Both the position numbers and the translations under genes were made by a program. A stretch of 64,000 bases of DNA from Lacipirellula limnantheis (GTDB lineage: Bacteria > Planctomycetota > Planctomycetia > Pirellulales > Lacipirellulaceae): assembly GCF_007746075.1 (NCBI RefSeq), contig NZ_CP036339.1, forward strand, positions 4,679,786 through 4,743,785, read 5' to 3'. The notes below the pieces were generated by a model. That model ran no database searches, was not told where the DNA came from, and saw nothing but the letters and a program-made list of their open reading frames with translations. Shown here piece by piece: positions 43,627 to 53,174 of this stretch (positions within the stretch are counted from its first letter, which is position 1; each line of letters starts with the position of its first letter).

Positions 43627-44715
43627 CTATTTGCTGCTCGCGATTTCTTCCTGAATGACGTCGAAAATCCCGCCATCATTAAAGTGCTTGGCTTGAGCTT
43701 CGGGCCAACCGCCGAAGACCTCGTCGACGTTAAACATCTCGATCTCAGCAAACCGTTTCAGATCTTCCGGGTCGGCTTGTTCCTTCAAGCTCGGGCGGTA
43801 GAAATGCTTCGCCGCCAGGCGCTGTCCGGCAGGCGAATAAAGGTACTTTAGGTAGGCTTCGGCGACTTCTTGAGCGCCGTGGGCTGCGGCGTTCTTATCG
43901 ACGACCGTTACCGGCGGTTCCGCCAAAATGCTGACGGAGGGGACGACGATTTCGAACTTCTCGGCGCCCAATTCCTTGAGGGCGAGCAACGCTTCGTTTT
44001 CCCAAGTGATCAGAACGTCGCCCTGCTCGCGCTGAACGAACGTAGTGGTCGAATCGCGGGCACCCGAACCAAGCACCGGGACATGCTCGTAGAGCTTCTT
44101 CACGAAGTCGCGGGCCTTCTGTTCGTCATTGCCGAACTTCTTGAGCGCGTAGCCCCACGCACCCAGATAGTTGTAGCGAGCGCCGCCAGAGGTCTTCGGA
44201 TTCGGCGTGATCACCTCAACGCCGTCTCGCACGAGGTCGTCCCAATCCTTGATCTGCTTGGGGTTGCCCGCGCGGACGAGGAAGACGATTGTCGAGGTGT
44301 AAGGGCAGCTGTTGTTGTCGAGCCGCTTCTGCCAGTCCTTGGGAAACAGCCCCGTCAGCTCAGCAATTTGATCGATGTCGTAGGCAATCGCGAGCGTGAC
44401 GACGTCGGCTTTCAGGCCGTCGATGACGGCACGAGCTTGTTTCCCCGCGCCGCCGTGCGACTGCTCGATCGTCACCGGCGTGCCCGTCTCCTCTTGGTAG
44501 TGCTTCGCGAAATCGGAGTTGAACTCTTCATAAAGTTCGCGCGTCGGGTCATAGGAGACGTTCAGCAGCGTCACCGGGGTCTTCGACCCACTGGCGGACG
44601 AAGCGGCAGCCGGCGCTCCCGATTTATTGGCGGCCGTCGACGACCCGCAGCCCCCAACGAGCGGCAGCAGGGCCAGAAGCAAAGTAAAAGCAGAAAAACT
44701 TGAGATCGATTTCAT
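43627..44715 (-). CDS. cysP: Sulfate ABC transporter substrate-binding protein
   Basis: A 362-residue periplasmic binding protein of the Sbp/CysP type. The lipobox-like signal LPLVGGC ends near residue 23. Family segments are LLNVSYDPTRELYEEFNSDFAKHY, QSHGGAGKQARAVIDGLKADVV and GDVLITWENEALLA. It binds sulfate or thiosulfate for the CysTWA complex. A near-perfect sigma-54 promoter lies 40-56 bases upstream and a sigma-54 activator gene is divergent, so induction through that activator is likely. Sbp and CysP cannot be separated by eye. Confidence 0.9.
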   Translation of the reverse strand: MKSISSFSAFTLLLALLPLVGGCGSSTAANKSGAPAAASSASGSKTPVTLLNVSYDPTRELYEEFNSDFAKHYQEETGTPVTIEQSHGGAGKQARAVIDGLKADVVTLAIAYDIDQIAELTGLFPKDWQKRLDNNSCPYTSTIVFLVRAGNPKQIKDWDDLVRDGVEVITPNPKTSGGARYNYLGAWGYALKKFGNDEQKARDFVKKLYEHVPVLGSGARDSTTTFVQREQGDVLITWENEALLALKELGAEKFEIVVPSVSILAEPPVTVVDKNAAAHGAQEVAEAYLKYLYSPAGQRLAAKHFYRPSLKEQADPEDLKRFAEIEMFNVDEVFGGWPEAQAKHFNDGGIFDVIQEEIASSK

Positions 44716-44754
44716 ATGGGCGCCGGGGTTGCGATTGGGGGTTAGCCCCGTCTA

Positions 44755-44771
44755 AGCACGTTAGGTGCCAA
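44755..44771 (-). promoter_or_regulatory. Sigma-54 (-24/-12) promoter of the sulfate operon
   Basis: The minus strand reads TTGGCAC-N5-GTGCT, i.e. TGGCAC at 44770-44765 and TGC(T) at 44758-44755, with GG and GC exactly ten bases apart as in the TGGCAC-N5-TTGCW consensus. The expected start would lie about 12 bases further, around 44744, giving a leader of roughly 30 bases before the cysP ATG at 44715. Confidence 0.8.
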
Positions 44772-44885
44772 GAGCCATACGATCGTCATAACTCCATGCA
44801 ATTATAGATCTTACTGATACCGCCACGGTGTCGAGACCACGAAGGCCGTGATATTACACAGGACTTGTCCGTGAGATATAATGGA

Positions 44886-46514
44886 ATGTCAGCTTATTTG
44901 ACGGAATCAACTGGACGGCCCATGGAACGTTTTCGCGAGGTCCTGCTCGCCGTCTGGCGCGAGGCTTGTCAGCACATCGAAATCAATGAGTCGATTACTG
45001 GAATTGCCGAGCTACTCGCTGCCGACTTGCCGCTCGACTTCATGACGGTCGAACGCATCGTCCCCGAGCATCGCATGATTGCCACGGTTGCGGCGGCGCC
45101 TCACCACCCGCCCTCGGGCATGGCCGCCAGTCGCGAGTGCACGCCAGAGGAAATGAAAAAGCTGTTGGCCTGGGTCAGGATCGGACGGCTGAGCGCGCCG
45201 TATGTTCCTGGCGGCGCCCCCGAGGCGACGCTCGACGTTCTGGCCCTGCCGCGCGGCTCGCACGACGTGCGGGTCGCTCCTCTCTCCAGCAGGGGGGAAG
45301 CCGTCGGCGCTCTCGTCGTCGCGGCGAAGCGCGGCGAGAAATTCACACTTGCTCATGAAGAGATGCTCTCCTGGATGCAGGAGCCGCTCGCCGTGGCCCT
45401 GGAGAATGATCGGCGTCTGCACGAGCTCGCGGCACTGCGCGAGGCGGCTGAGGCCGACCGGCGTTCCTTGTTGCGAAGATTAGGACGTCAGGAGATCAAC
45501 GACCTGATTGTGGGCGAACGCCAGGGACTCGCGCCGGTAATGAAGCGGGTCGATCTGGTCAGCACGTCCGACGCTCCGGTGCTGCTGCTCGGCGAAACCG
45601 GCACCGGCAAAGAGGTGGTCGCGCGAGCCATCCATACCCGGAGCGATCGCCGCGACGGACCATTCATTCGCGTCAACTGCGGGGCCATCCCGCCCGAACT
45701 CGTCGACTCGCAACTGTTCGGACACGAAAAGGGAAGCTTCACCGGCGCCTCGGAGACGCGCCAAGGGTGGTTCGAGCGCGCCGACGGAGGGACGCTGTTC
45801 CTCGATGAAATCGGCGAGCTACCCCACGATGCCCAGGTGCGCTTTCTGCGCGTGCTGCAAGATTCGTTCATTGAACGGGTCGGCGGCCGCGAGCCGATCC
45901 GAGTCGACGTCCGCGTGATCGCCGCGACTCATCGCGATCTTTCGGCGATGGTCCGCGAAGGGCGTTTTCGCGAGGATTTATGGTACCGCATTGCTGTCTT
46001 CCCGATCCTGCTCCCTCCGCTGCGCGAGCGGCTGGGAGATATTCCCCAACTCGCGTCTCACTTCGCTGAGCGGGCCGCGGTCCGCTTTAGCCTGTCGCCC
46101 GTAGCGCCGACCGAGCAAGACATCGAGGCGCTGCGCTCCTATTCGTGGCCGGGCAATATTCGGGAACTGGGGGCAGTGATCGATCGCTCTGCCATTCTGG
46201 GCGAAGGGCATACCTTGGAGATTGCGGCGGCTCTGGGCTTTAGCGTCGACGCGGGGAGGCAGCTGCCGCCGATTCCAGCCGTCGCCCCCGGTCTGCCGGC
46301 CCACTCCGCCAACGGCGGTGGCGACGAAGACGGCATCGGCTCGCTCGACGACGCGCTCCGTCGGCACATCAAAGCAGCGCTGAAACGGGCTCGCGGCCGC
46401 ATTGAAGGCCCGCGCGGCGTGGCGGCAATGCTGGAGATCAATCCGCACACGCTCCGCGCCCGCATGAGGAAGCTGAAGATCAACTGGTCGGAATTTCGCG
46501 AGGAAGGGGTCTGA
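44886..46514 (+). CDS. Sigma-54-dependent transcriptional activator with GAF-like domain
   Basis: A 542-residue Fis-type enhancer-binding protein. N-terminal GAF-like sensor (about 15-185), AAA+ core with Walker A GETGTGKE (236-243), the sigma-54 contact GSFTGA (283-288; GAFTGA with Ala replaced by Ser), Walker B LFLDEIG (304-310), and a C-terminal Fis-type HTH (GPRGVAAMLEINPHTLRARMRKL). It is divergent from cysP, whose promoter is sigma-54-like, so it probably activates sulfate uptake. The start is uncertain: ATG 44886 is used; TTG 44865 and ATG 44922 are also possible. Confidence 0.87.
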   Translation: MSAYLTESTGRPMERFREVLLAVWREACQHIEINESITGIAELLAADLPLDFMTVERIVPEHRMIATVAAAPHHPPSGMAASRECTPEEMKKLLAWVRIGRLSAPYVPGGAPEATLDVLALPRGSHDVRVAPLSSRGEAVGALVVAAKRGEKFTLAHEEMLSWMQEPLAVALENDRRLHELAALREAAEADRRSLLRRLGRQEINDLIVGERQGLAPVMKRVDLVSTSDAPVLLLGETGTGKEVVARAIHTRSDRRDGPFIRVNCGAIPPELVDSQLFGHEKGSFTGASETRQGWFERADGGTLFLDEIGELPHDAQVRFLRVLQDSFIERVGGREPIRVDVRVIAATHRDLSAMVREGRFREDLWYRIAVFPILLPPLRERLGDIPQLASHFAERAAVRFSLSPVAPTEQDIEALRSYSWPGNIRELGAVIDRSAILGEGHTLEIAAALGFSVDAGRQLPPIPAVAPGLPAHSANGGGDEDGIGSLDDALRRHIKAALKRARGRIEGPRGVAAMLEINPHTLRARMRKLKINWSEFREEGV

Positions 46515-46550
46515 TGCGCGTCGTGCGTCTTCCTGCCTCCGCGGAGAGAA

Positions 46551-46588
46551 GAAGAATCTGGCGAGTCAATCGAGAGTCCAGATTCTTC
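46551..46588. repeat. Inverted repeat with dispersed CAGATTCTTCGC-type sequence
   Basis: GAAGAATCTGG (46551-46561) pairs perfectly with CCAGATTCTTC (46578-46588) around a 16-base loop. The right arm continues GCTCCGCTCAGAATGAC, a string I recall as a common dispersed intergenic repeat in several bacterial phyla. It lies after the sigma-54 activator gene and could end its transcript. Confidence 0.6.
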
Positions 46589-46688
46589 GCTCCGCTCAGA
46601 ATGACCCTGCTGTTATCCATCATTCGCTCTCAACGAACGCTTCAAGCGGCGCGTCGAGAAAGCTCGCCGCGGCAGGCACAATAAACAA

Positions 46689-46719
46689 CAAGGCGCCGTG
46701 GGAAACCCACGGCGCCTTG
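46689..46719 (-). terminator. Terminator of the small basic-peptide gene
   Basis: A perfect 14-bp stem (46689-46702 with 46706-46719) closes an AAA loop. Read on the minus strand the stem is followed by the T-rich TTGTTTATTG. It lies 49 bases past the stop of the ORF at 46768-46857, which strongly supports transcription of that small gene. Confidence 0.85.
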
Positions 46720-46767
46720 AGGCGTTCTTATCGCTGCCAAGGTTGCAGCGTAAACCGCCGCACCAGG

Positions 46768-46857
46768 TTACTTGCCCTTCTTCGGGGCAGCAGCGGGCTT
46801 GCCCTTTCCGGCGGGTTGTTGCTTGGTGCTCTTGGCGGCATTCTTCGGCTGAGCCAT
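46768..46857 (-). CDS. Tiny basic Lys/Ala-rich peptide
   Basis: A 29-residue peptide (MAQPKNAAKS... ending APKKGK), rich in Lys, Ala and Pro and lacking hydrophobic segments. It was chosen as the real gene within a longer open frame because an AT-rich leader with GGAG and CCTCC elements precedes its ATG, and a strong terminator follows it 49 bases later. It resembles nucleic-acid-binding tails; no family is recognised. It may be a small histone-like or ribosome-associated peptide, or an expressed leader. Confidence 0.5.
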   Translation of the reverse strand: MAQPKNAAKSTKQQPAGKGKPAAAPKKGK

Positions 46858-47310
46858 CGGAGGAATCTCCAAAACGAAATAGTCCCCGCAGTCAGGCAGG
46901 CGATCATCGCCTGAGCATTCGTAACTGCTGCAGAGTTGGCGAGGACGATATGGAGATCGGCGGGAGCCGTCAAGGTCGATCTGATCGGCGCACCTTCGCA
47001 AAGCGAGCTTAAAGGCTGCTTAATACTGGAAGGCCGGCCGCGCACCATGTAACAGCGCGACATCGCTTCGCACTTAACTTCATAGAGCCGTAAAAAGCAG
47101 TGGTTTTCGCTGAACGGCGGTCCTTTTTGGGCCCGAAGCGGCAGTCCGCCGTCGCGCGAACGAGTCACAATCGGCAGCTCCGGTTCATCTTGAGCCATCG
47201 CTGCAATCGGGCCAGAATAGAGCACTTAGGTTTTTGGACGAACCGCCTGCCGCCGGCACGACGCCCCATTCACGCGAGCCCGTCGCGCTCGCCAATCCAA
47301 TTCAGCACGC
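46858..47310. other. Intergenic region with a 17-bp palindrome
   Basis: About 450 bases with no further gene recognised. It holds the promoter of the minus-strand small peptide gene and of the plus-strand exporter gene at 47311. CAGGCGAT-C-ATCGCCTG at 46897-46913 is a perfect palindrome around one base. Confidence 0.5.
46897..46913. promoter_or_regulatory. 17-bp palindrome, operator-like
   Basis: CAGGCGAT and ATCGCCTG flank a single C. It lies 40-56 bases upstream of the small peptide's ATG on the minus strand, a place suited to repression or activation by a dimeric regulator. No regulator is evident. Confidence 0.45.
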
Positions 47311-50187
47311 ATGGCCAAACCCTCGCTACTCGATCGCTACAAGAACAAGATTCTCGTCTTGGCAGTGCTGCTCACGCCGCTGGCATGCTACGGTGCGCTC
47401 AAGGCGATCGTTAACAATCGGAACGACGTCTCCGACTGGCTCCCCAAGAGTTATCCCGAGACGGTCGAGCTGCGCTGGTTCCGCAAGCATTTCGCGGCCG
47501 ACCAGTTCATTCTCGTCAGCTGGGATGGCGCGGAGCTCGGCGAGGCCCACGACGGCTCGCAGGACGATCCGCGGATTCAGAAGCTGGCCGATGCGCTGCT
47601 GGAAGTAAAGCTCCCCGAGAAGGCGGGCGGCGGCCAGGCCTTCACGACGGTCACGACCGCCCGCAGCGTTCTCAAGCAGTTGATGTCGCCGCCGCAAAGC
47701 CTGCCCCGCAAGCAGGCGACCGAACGACTCACCGGCGGACTCGTGGGTGCTAACGGCAAACAGACGGTCGTCATGGCGACGCTATCGGCTGACGCGGCCG
47801 CGAACCTGAAATACTCGGTCAGCGCGCCGAAGGCGGGGCTCGGGCTGAAGAAGTGGCCTACCTCGCCCCTCTACCAGGCGTTGGAAATGGCCGGCATCAG
47901 CCGCAGCGAAGTCCGCCTGGGCGGCCCGCCGATCGACAACGTCTCGATCGACGACGAGGGCGAGAAGACGCTGCTGCGTCTGGCGGGCCTGGCAGGCTTG
48001 CTCGGTATTGGGCTGGCCTATTGGTCGCTCCGCAGCGTCTGGATGACGGCGCTCGTTTTCTCGTGCGGGATTCTCAGCGCGGCGGTGTCACTGGCCATGG
48101 TGCCGCTCTTGGGCCACCGCATGGACGCGATCCTGATGTCGATGCCCGCGCTCATCTATGTGCTGGCCGTTTCCGGCGCGGTGCACATCATCAACTACTA
48201 CCGGCAGGCGGCGCTGGAGCAGGGTAATCTCGACCACGCCGTTGAACATGCCGTGGCGCATGCCTGGCGACCTGCGATCCTCTGTGCGGTCACCAGCGGC
48301 ATCGGTCTCGCCTCGCTGCTGACCAGCGACATCGTCCCAATCGCCAAGTTCGGCGGGTTCTCGGCGCTTGGTAACTTCACGATGCTGATCGTGCTGTTCC
48401 TCGTGTTGCCGGCCGCCATGAAGCGCTGGACCTGGAAGCCGCCCGAATACCTGGCGATGCTCGCCGGCAAAAAGGTCGAGAAGATGGGCGACGAGTCAGA
48501 ATTTGGCGCGGCCGGCTGGACCCGTTTTGGCAATTTTATTCGCCGCCATCATGCCATGGTGCTCGGCGCCAGCATGGCGACGATCGTCGTCCTCTGCGCA
48601 GGCTTGCCGCGGACGACGACGTCCATCGATCTGCTCAAGCTCTTCAGCGAAGATGCCAAGCTCCTGGACGACTATCGCTGGTTCGAGAATAACCTCGGGC
48701 GCATCGTGCCGATGGAACTAGTGGTTCGCTTCCCGCGAGAAACGCAGTACGAGTCCGCTCCTGAAAGTCTCGCCGCCGGTCAGAAGGTCGATCGCCACAC
48801 GTTCTTCGAGCGACTGAAACTGGTCGAACGGATCGAGAAGAGCGTGCAGGATCGTCTGGGGCCTAAAGGTGACGATCTCATTGGCGCCACGATGAGCGCC
48901 GCGACTTTCGCCCCGGATCTCGGCGGCGGTGAAAGCGGCGTCGGCGCCAGCACCTATCGCGGCGTCGTCAACAAGCGACTCCTCGCGTCGCGTCAGGAGT
49001 TGGAGGGCTCCGGCTTCCTGAAGGTTGAAGGGCCCGAAGCGGGCGAACGCGCCGGCGACGAGCTCTGGCGGATCAGCATTCGCGTCGCGGCGTTTCACGA
49101 TATCAATCATGGCGAGCTGGTCGATCGCATGAAGGCGGCCGTCAAGCCGGTGCTTACCGCCCGCGCTGCGAGCGTCGACGCACTGGAAGGCCTCTCGCAG
49201 CGACGCCTCGGTCAGCCGAACGGCGCTAGGGTCGTTGCGTTGCGCTTGCCCGAATCGAAAGGCGTCACCGAAGACGTCGTCGCCTTTATCAGCAGCAAGA
49301 ACGTCACGGCGCAGACGGCTGCGGTCAATCTCGAGGCCCTCAGCGACGAGCAGATCGCCAAGAACCTTGGAGCTTTCGACGGCGTCGTGTTAACCGGCGG
49401 TTACGGCGCGCACGACTACGAGCGGCTTCGCAAGGCGTCGATTCCGATCCTCGCCTCCTTTGATGCGGCGGAGCGGCAAGTCGCCAATGGCAACAGCGTC
49501 GACGATGGCTCCGCGGAAGTCGACGTTGTTTACACCGGCGTGATCCCAGTCGTTTACAAGGCGCAGCACGCGTTGCTGCAAAGCCTTATCTCCAGCACTT
49601 GGTGGTCGTTTATGACGATCACGCCGCTGATGATGTTCGTCTGCCGCGGCATTGCCGCCGGCGCCGTGGTGATGGTCCCGAACACGTTGCCGGTCCTCGT
49701 CGTCTTCGGCGGCATGGGATGGCTCGGCATTCCGGTCGACATTGGCTCGATGATGGCCGCGAGCATTGCTCTTGGGGTCGCGGTAGACGATACGATCCAT
49801 TTCCTGGCGTGGTACAAGGACGATCTGCGCGCTCTGGGCGATCGCTCGGAGGCCGTCCTTTGTTCGTACCGACGATCAGCCAACGCGACGCTGCAGGCGG
49901 GGCTGATCAACGGCCTGGGCTTGTCGGTGTTCGCGACGAGCTCCTTCACGCCGACGCAGCGATTCGGGTGGCTGATGCTTACGATCCTTGTCGCGGGCAT
50001 CGTCGCCGAACTGATCATGTTGCCGTCGATCATGTTCGGCCCCATTGGTCGCGTCTTTGACTTGAAGAAGGAGAAGCGGCGTCCCGCGACGGAGCCAATC
50101 AGCGTCAGAGGCCGCGTCGATTCGATTCTTTCCCCGCTTGACCGTCGGCGCGCCCTCAGGGAACATGGGGCGAGTTTGAAGATTTAA
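47311..50187 (+). CDS. RND/MMPL-family exporter
   Basis: A 958-residue inner-membrane protein of the RND superfamily (HAE-3/MMPL type). It has an N-terminal helix (about 8-30), a large exported loop, a helix group around 220-370 (including GIGLAYWSLRSVWMTALVF), a second exported loop, and a C-terminal helix group (about 760-920) with TITPLMMFVCRGIAAGAVVMV and GVAVDDTIHFLAWYKDD; the acidic pair is typical of the proton relay. It probably exports hopanoid, lipid or other hydrophobic material. No membrane-fusion partner is encoded beside it. Confidence 0.85.
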   Translation: MAKPSLLDRYKNKILVLAVLLTPLACYGALKAIVNNRNDVSDWLPKSYPETVELRWFRKHFAADQFILVSWDGAELGEAHDGSQDDPRIQKLADALLEVKLPEKAGGGQAFTTVTTARSVLKQLMSPPQSLPRKQATERLTGGLVGANGKQTVVMATLSADAAANLKYSVSAPKAGLGLKKWPTSPLYQALEMAGISRSEVRLGGPPIDNVSIDDEGEKTLLRLAGLAGLLGIGLAYWSLRSVWMTALVFSCGILSAAVSLAMVPLLGHRMDAILMSMPALIYVLAVSGAVHIINYYRQAALEQGNLDHAVEHAVAHAWRPAILCAVTSGIGLASLLTSDIVPIAKFGGFSALGNFTMLIVLFLVLPAAMKRWTWKPPEYLAMLAGKKVEKMGDESEFGAAGWTRFGNFIRRHHAMVLGASMATIVVLCAGLPRTTTSIDLLKLFSEDAKLLDDYRWFENNLGRIVPMELVVRFPRETQYESAPESLAAGQKVDRHTFFERLKLVERIEKSVQDRLGPKGDDLIGATMSAATFAPDLGGGESGVGASTYRGVVNKRLLASRQELEGSGFLKVEGPEAGERAGDELWRISIRVAAFHDINHGELVDRMKAAVKPVLTARAASVDALEGLSQRRLGQPNGARVVALRLPESKGVTEDVVAFISSKNVTAQTAAVNLEALSDEQIAKNLGAFDGVVLTGGYGAHDYERLRKASIPILASFDAAERQVANGNSVDDGSAEVDVVYTGVIPVVYKAQHALLQSLISSTWWSFMTITPLMMFVCRGIAAGAVVMVPNTLPVLVVFGGMGWLGIPVDIGSMMAASIALGVAVDDTIHFLAWYKDDLRALGDRSEAVLCSYRRSANATLQAGLINGLGLSVFATSSFTPTQRFGWLMLTILVAGIVAELIMLPSIMFGPIGRVFDLKKEKRRPATEPISVRGRVDSILSPLDRRRALREHGASLKI

Positions 50188-50236
50188 CGCCGCGCCCGTC
50201 GCATGGATGCGCAGGGCAGACAGACCGAGACTGCCC

Positions 50237-51721
50237 ATGTCCGATGCATCGTCCCAGCGCATGACGTTCTCTCTCTGGATCGTCTGCGTCATCGCCGCGA
50301 TTGGCTTTGCGTTTGATATTTACGAACTTCTGATGCTGCCCCTGATCATTGGGCCGGCACTGCAGGAACTCGGCGGCTTGACGCGCGGCACGCCGGAGTT
50401 CACTCGGTGGTTTGGACTGCTCTTCTACGTGCCGGCCGTCTGCGGCGGCATTTTCGGGCTACTCGGCGGCTACCTCACGGATCGCTACGGTCGACGGCGG
50501 GTGCTGACGTGGAGCATTCTGCTCTACGCATTCTCGGCGTTCTTCGCTGGTTTTTCGACTAGTCTGCCGATGCTCCTGTTCTTTCGCACGACGACCTTTA
50601 TCGGCGTTTGCGTTGAATTTGTCGCCGCCGTTGCATGGCTGGCGGAACTCTTCGACGATCCGGTCCGGCGCGAGAAAGTCCTCGGCTATACGCAAGCCTT
50701 TTCGTCGATCGGCGGCTTGCTGATCGCCGTCGTGAACGGGCTGATCGTCCGCCACTCGGCCAGCTTCCCGGCGATCCAGATGCCGTCGTTCCTCACGCCT
50801 GTCTTCGGCTCGATCGGTCCGAATTATCAGCACGCCGATTGGCGCTACACGCTCATGAGCGGCCTGATTCCCGCGATTCCGCTGATCATTATTCGACCGT
50901 TTCTCCCCGAGTCGCCGAAGTGGAAAGAAAAGAAGGAGGCCGGTACGCTGCGGCGGCCTAGCATTCGCGAACTCTTCTCGCCAGAGCTGCGTCGCACCAC
51001 GATCGTTACGACGATCATGTTCGCCCTCAGCTACGGCGTGGCGTTTGGCGCCATCCAGCAGATGCCGCAGATCGTCCCCGGCATCGATCTGGTCAAAGCG
51101 AACGTCGCAAAGGCAGCCGAGGCGGCGCCGGCTGACAAGAAGGCAGCGGTCAGCGGCCGCATTGTCGGCGAGACCGTGGCCAACTATACCAAGGCGCAAG
51201 AAACGGGCGGCTTGTTCGGCCGATTCGCCCTCGCGATGCTGGTCGCCCATATCGCCAGCCGCCGGGCATTGTTGCGCATGTTCCTGATTCCGGGGCTGAT
51301 CCTGATTCCGTTTATTTTCTGGGCGTTCGCGCGCGGTCAGGAAAAGGTTTTCTTCAGTTTCGACTTGAGTTGGATTCCAGGCTTCCATGAAGTAAACGTC
51401 TCGATGTTGGGAATCGGCATTTTCATCGCCGGGTTCTTCACGGTGGCGCAGTTCAGCTTCTGGGGAAACTATTTGCCGAAGGCTTACCCGCTGCATCTTC
51501 GCGGCACAGGCGAGAGCTTTGCCGCGAACATTGGCGGGCGGATGTTCGGTACTCCCTTCGCCTATCTGACGCAGCAAATTGCGAGTCAGTCGTTTGTTCC
51601 GGGCGAGACTCCCTTCGCCAAGACGGCGGTCGTCGCCGCCGGCGTGGCGTTCGCGCTTTATCTTGCGAACCTCATCTTCTCGGCCGTGCTTCCCGAACAA
51701 GGAGCGGAGCACGTCGACTGA
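50237..51721 (+). CDS. MFS transporter (sugar/organate porter-like)
   Basis: A 494-residue major facilitator protein. The hallmark loop GGYLTDRYGRRRVLTWSILLY is between helices 2 and 3. It has twelve predicted helices and a large soluble insertion of about 45 residues (NVAKAAEAAPADKKAAVSG) after helix 7. ATG 50237 (MSDASSQ) is preferred, as the upstream in-frame residues are unlikely to be part of the fold. It precedes a second MFS gene by 84 bases, and both are about the same length; the substrate is not evident. Confidence 0.85.
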   Translation: MSDASSQRMTFSLWIVCVIAAIGFAFDIYELLMLPLIIGPALQELGGLTRGTPEFTRWFGLLFYVPAVCGGIFGLLGGYLTDRYGRRRVLTWSILLYAFSAFFAGFSTSLPMLLFFRTTTFIGVCVEFVAAVAWLAELFDDPVRREKVLGYTQAFSSIGGLLIAVVNGLIVRHSASFPAIQMPSFLTPVFGSIGPNYQHADWRYTLMSGLIPAIPLIIIRPFLPESPKWKEKKEAGTLRRPSIRELFSPELRRTTIVTTIMFALSYGVAFGAIQQMPQIVPGIDLVKANVAKAAEAAPADKKAAVSGRIVGETVANYTKAQETGGLFGRFALAMLVAHIASRRALLRMFLIPGLILIPFIFWAFARGQEKVFFSFDLSWIPGFHEVNVSMLGIGIFIAGFFTVAQFSFWGNYLPKAYPLHLRGTGESFAANIGGRMFGTPFAYLTQQIASQSFVPGETPFAKTAVVAAGVAFALYLANLIFSAVLPEQGAEHVD

Positions 51722-51805
51722 ACATTCCCGCGGCGGCGCACGAGGCGTCGCCCGCAGCCAACTTCCGACTAGGCGCGGCGCCGAATTGCGTCGTCTCATC
51801 GAATC

Positions 51806-53170
51806 ATGTCGCCAGACTCGCGCATTGCCTGGTATCGTCAACTGACGCCGTATCATTGGTTCGTCTTTCTCGTCGCCTCGGCCTGCTGGTGCTTTGATTG
51901 CCTCGACCAGCGGTTGTTCACGCTCGCGCGGGTTCCCGCGGTTACCGCATTGATGCCGGCGGGAACCGACCCCGGAATTGTGCAGGCGAAGGGAAAAGAC
52001 GTCACCGCGATCTTTCTCATCGGCTGGGGCATTGGCGGCCTCATCTTCGGCGCGTTGGGAGACAAGTATGGCCGAGCTAAGATGCTCACCGTGACGGTGC
52101 TGCTTTACTCGGGATTCACCGGATTCACCTTTTTCAGTCGGACCTTTTTTGATTTTGCGTTGTTTCGCTTCATGACCGGCCTGGGCGTGGGCGGCGTCTT
52201 CGGCCTTGCCGTGGCGCTGATCGCCGAGACGGTACCCAATGGCGCCCGCACCGGGGCGCTGGGCATGCTGCAGGTCCTTTCGACCGTCGGCAATCTCTCG
52301 GCCGGCGCCTTCAAGACGCTGTTCGATTCACTCGAAACGAGCGGAAGAATCGCTGCGGGCGAATCATGGCGGTGGATGTTTTTGGTCGGCGCGCTGCCTG
52401 CCGTGCTCGTCATCTTCACCGCGAAGTTCTTGCGCGAGCCCGAGCCGTGGCTCAAGGCCAAGGCAGAAGGCCTACTGGGCGGCCACGGCGTTCTGACGCC
52501 CTACTTCTCGCTGCTCGCGGAAACCAAGTGGCGCCGAAATCTTTTGGTCGGCACCGTTCTTGCATCCACCGGCGTCGTCGGCCTGTGGGCGATCGGCGAA
52601 TACGCCCCCGATGTCCAGCGTTACATTTTCACCAAGCATTTCGAGGCAGAAGGGCTCTCAGCGCCCGAGGTCAAAGCCAAGGTCAATCAGGCAATCACCA
52701 GGGCCTATGTCCTCAACATGATCGGCGCCGCCTTTGGTATGTGGGCGTTCACTCGCGTGGCAATGTGGCTCGGCCGGCGCCCGGCGTTCGCCCTCGGCTT
52801 CACCGCAGCGCTCGTCGTCACTGTTTACGCCTACTGGCAGATGAAAACGCCGTTCGACGCATACTGGATGATGCCGCTGATGGGCGCGACGCATTTGGCG
52901 ACATTCGCCGGCTTTGCCATTTATTTGCCAGAATTGTTCCCCAGCCGCATGCGGAGCACCGGCACGTCATTTTGCTACAATATCGGGCGATTTGCCGCGG
53001 CGGGCGGAAGCCTCTTCTCGGCAAAGCTGGCGACCGACTTGTATGGCCAGTTTCCGACGCCGCTCAAAGAGCGCTACGCCGCCATGACCATGTGTCTGAT
53101 CTTCTTGCTGGGGCTCGCGATCCTACCGTTCGCTCCGGAAACTAAAGACAAGCCCCTGCCTGAGGAATGA
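51806..53170 (+). CDS. MFS transporter
   Basis: A 454-residue major facilitator protein with twelve helices and the typical GALGDKYGRAKMLTVTVLLYSG motif 2-3 loop, plus the RFMTGLGVGGVFGLAVALIAET helix 4-5 motif. Its start is MSPDSRIAWYRQLTPYHW. It is the second of two related porters and is followed immediately (4 bases) by the type II NADH dehydrogenase gene, suggesting co-transcription. The substrate is unknown. Confidence 0.85.
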   Translation: MSPDSRIAWYRQLTPYHWFVFLVASACWCFDCLDQRLFTLARVPAVTALMPAGTDPGIVQAKGKDVTAIFLIGWGIGGLIFGALGDKYGRAKMLTVTVLLYSGFTGFTFFSRTFFDFALFRFMTGLGVGGVFGLAVALIAETVPNGARTGALGMLQVLSTVGNLSAGAFKTLFDSLETSGRIAAGESWRWMFLVGALPAVLVIFTAKFLREPEPWLKAKAEGLLGGHGVLTPYFSLLAETKWRRNLLVGTVLASTGVVGLWAIGEYAPDVQRYIFTKHFEAEGLSAPEVKAKVNQAITRAYVLNMIGAAFGMWAFTRVAMWLGRRPAFALGFTAALVVTVYAYWQMKTPFDAYWMMPLMGATHLATFAGFAIYLPELFPSRMRSTGTSFCYNIGRFAAAGGSLFSAKLATDLYGQFPTPLKERYAAMTMCLIFLLGLAILPFAPETKDKPLPEE

Positions 53171-53174
53171 ATTG

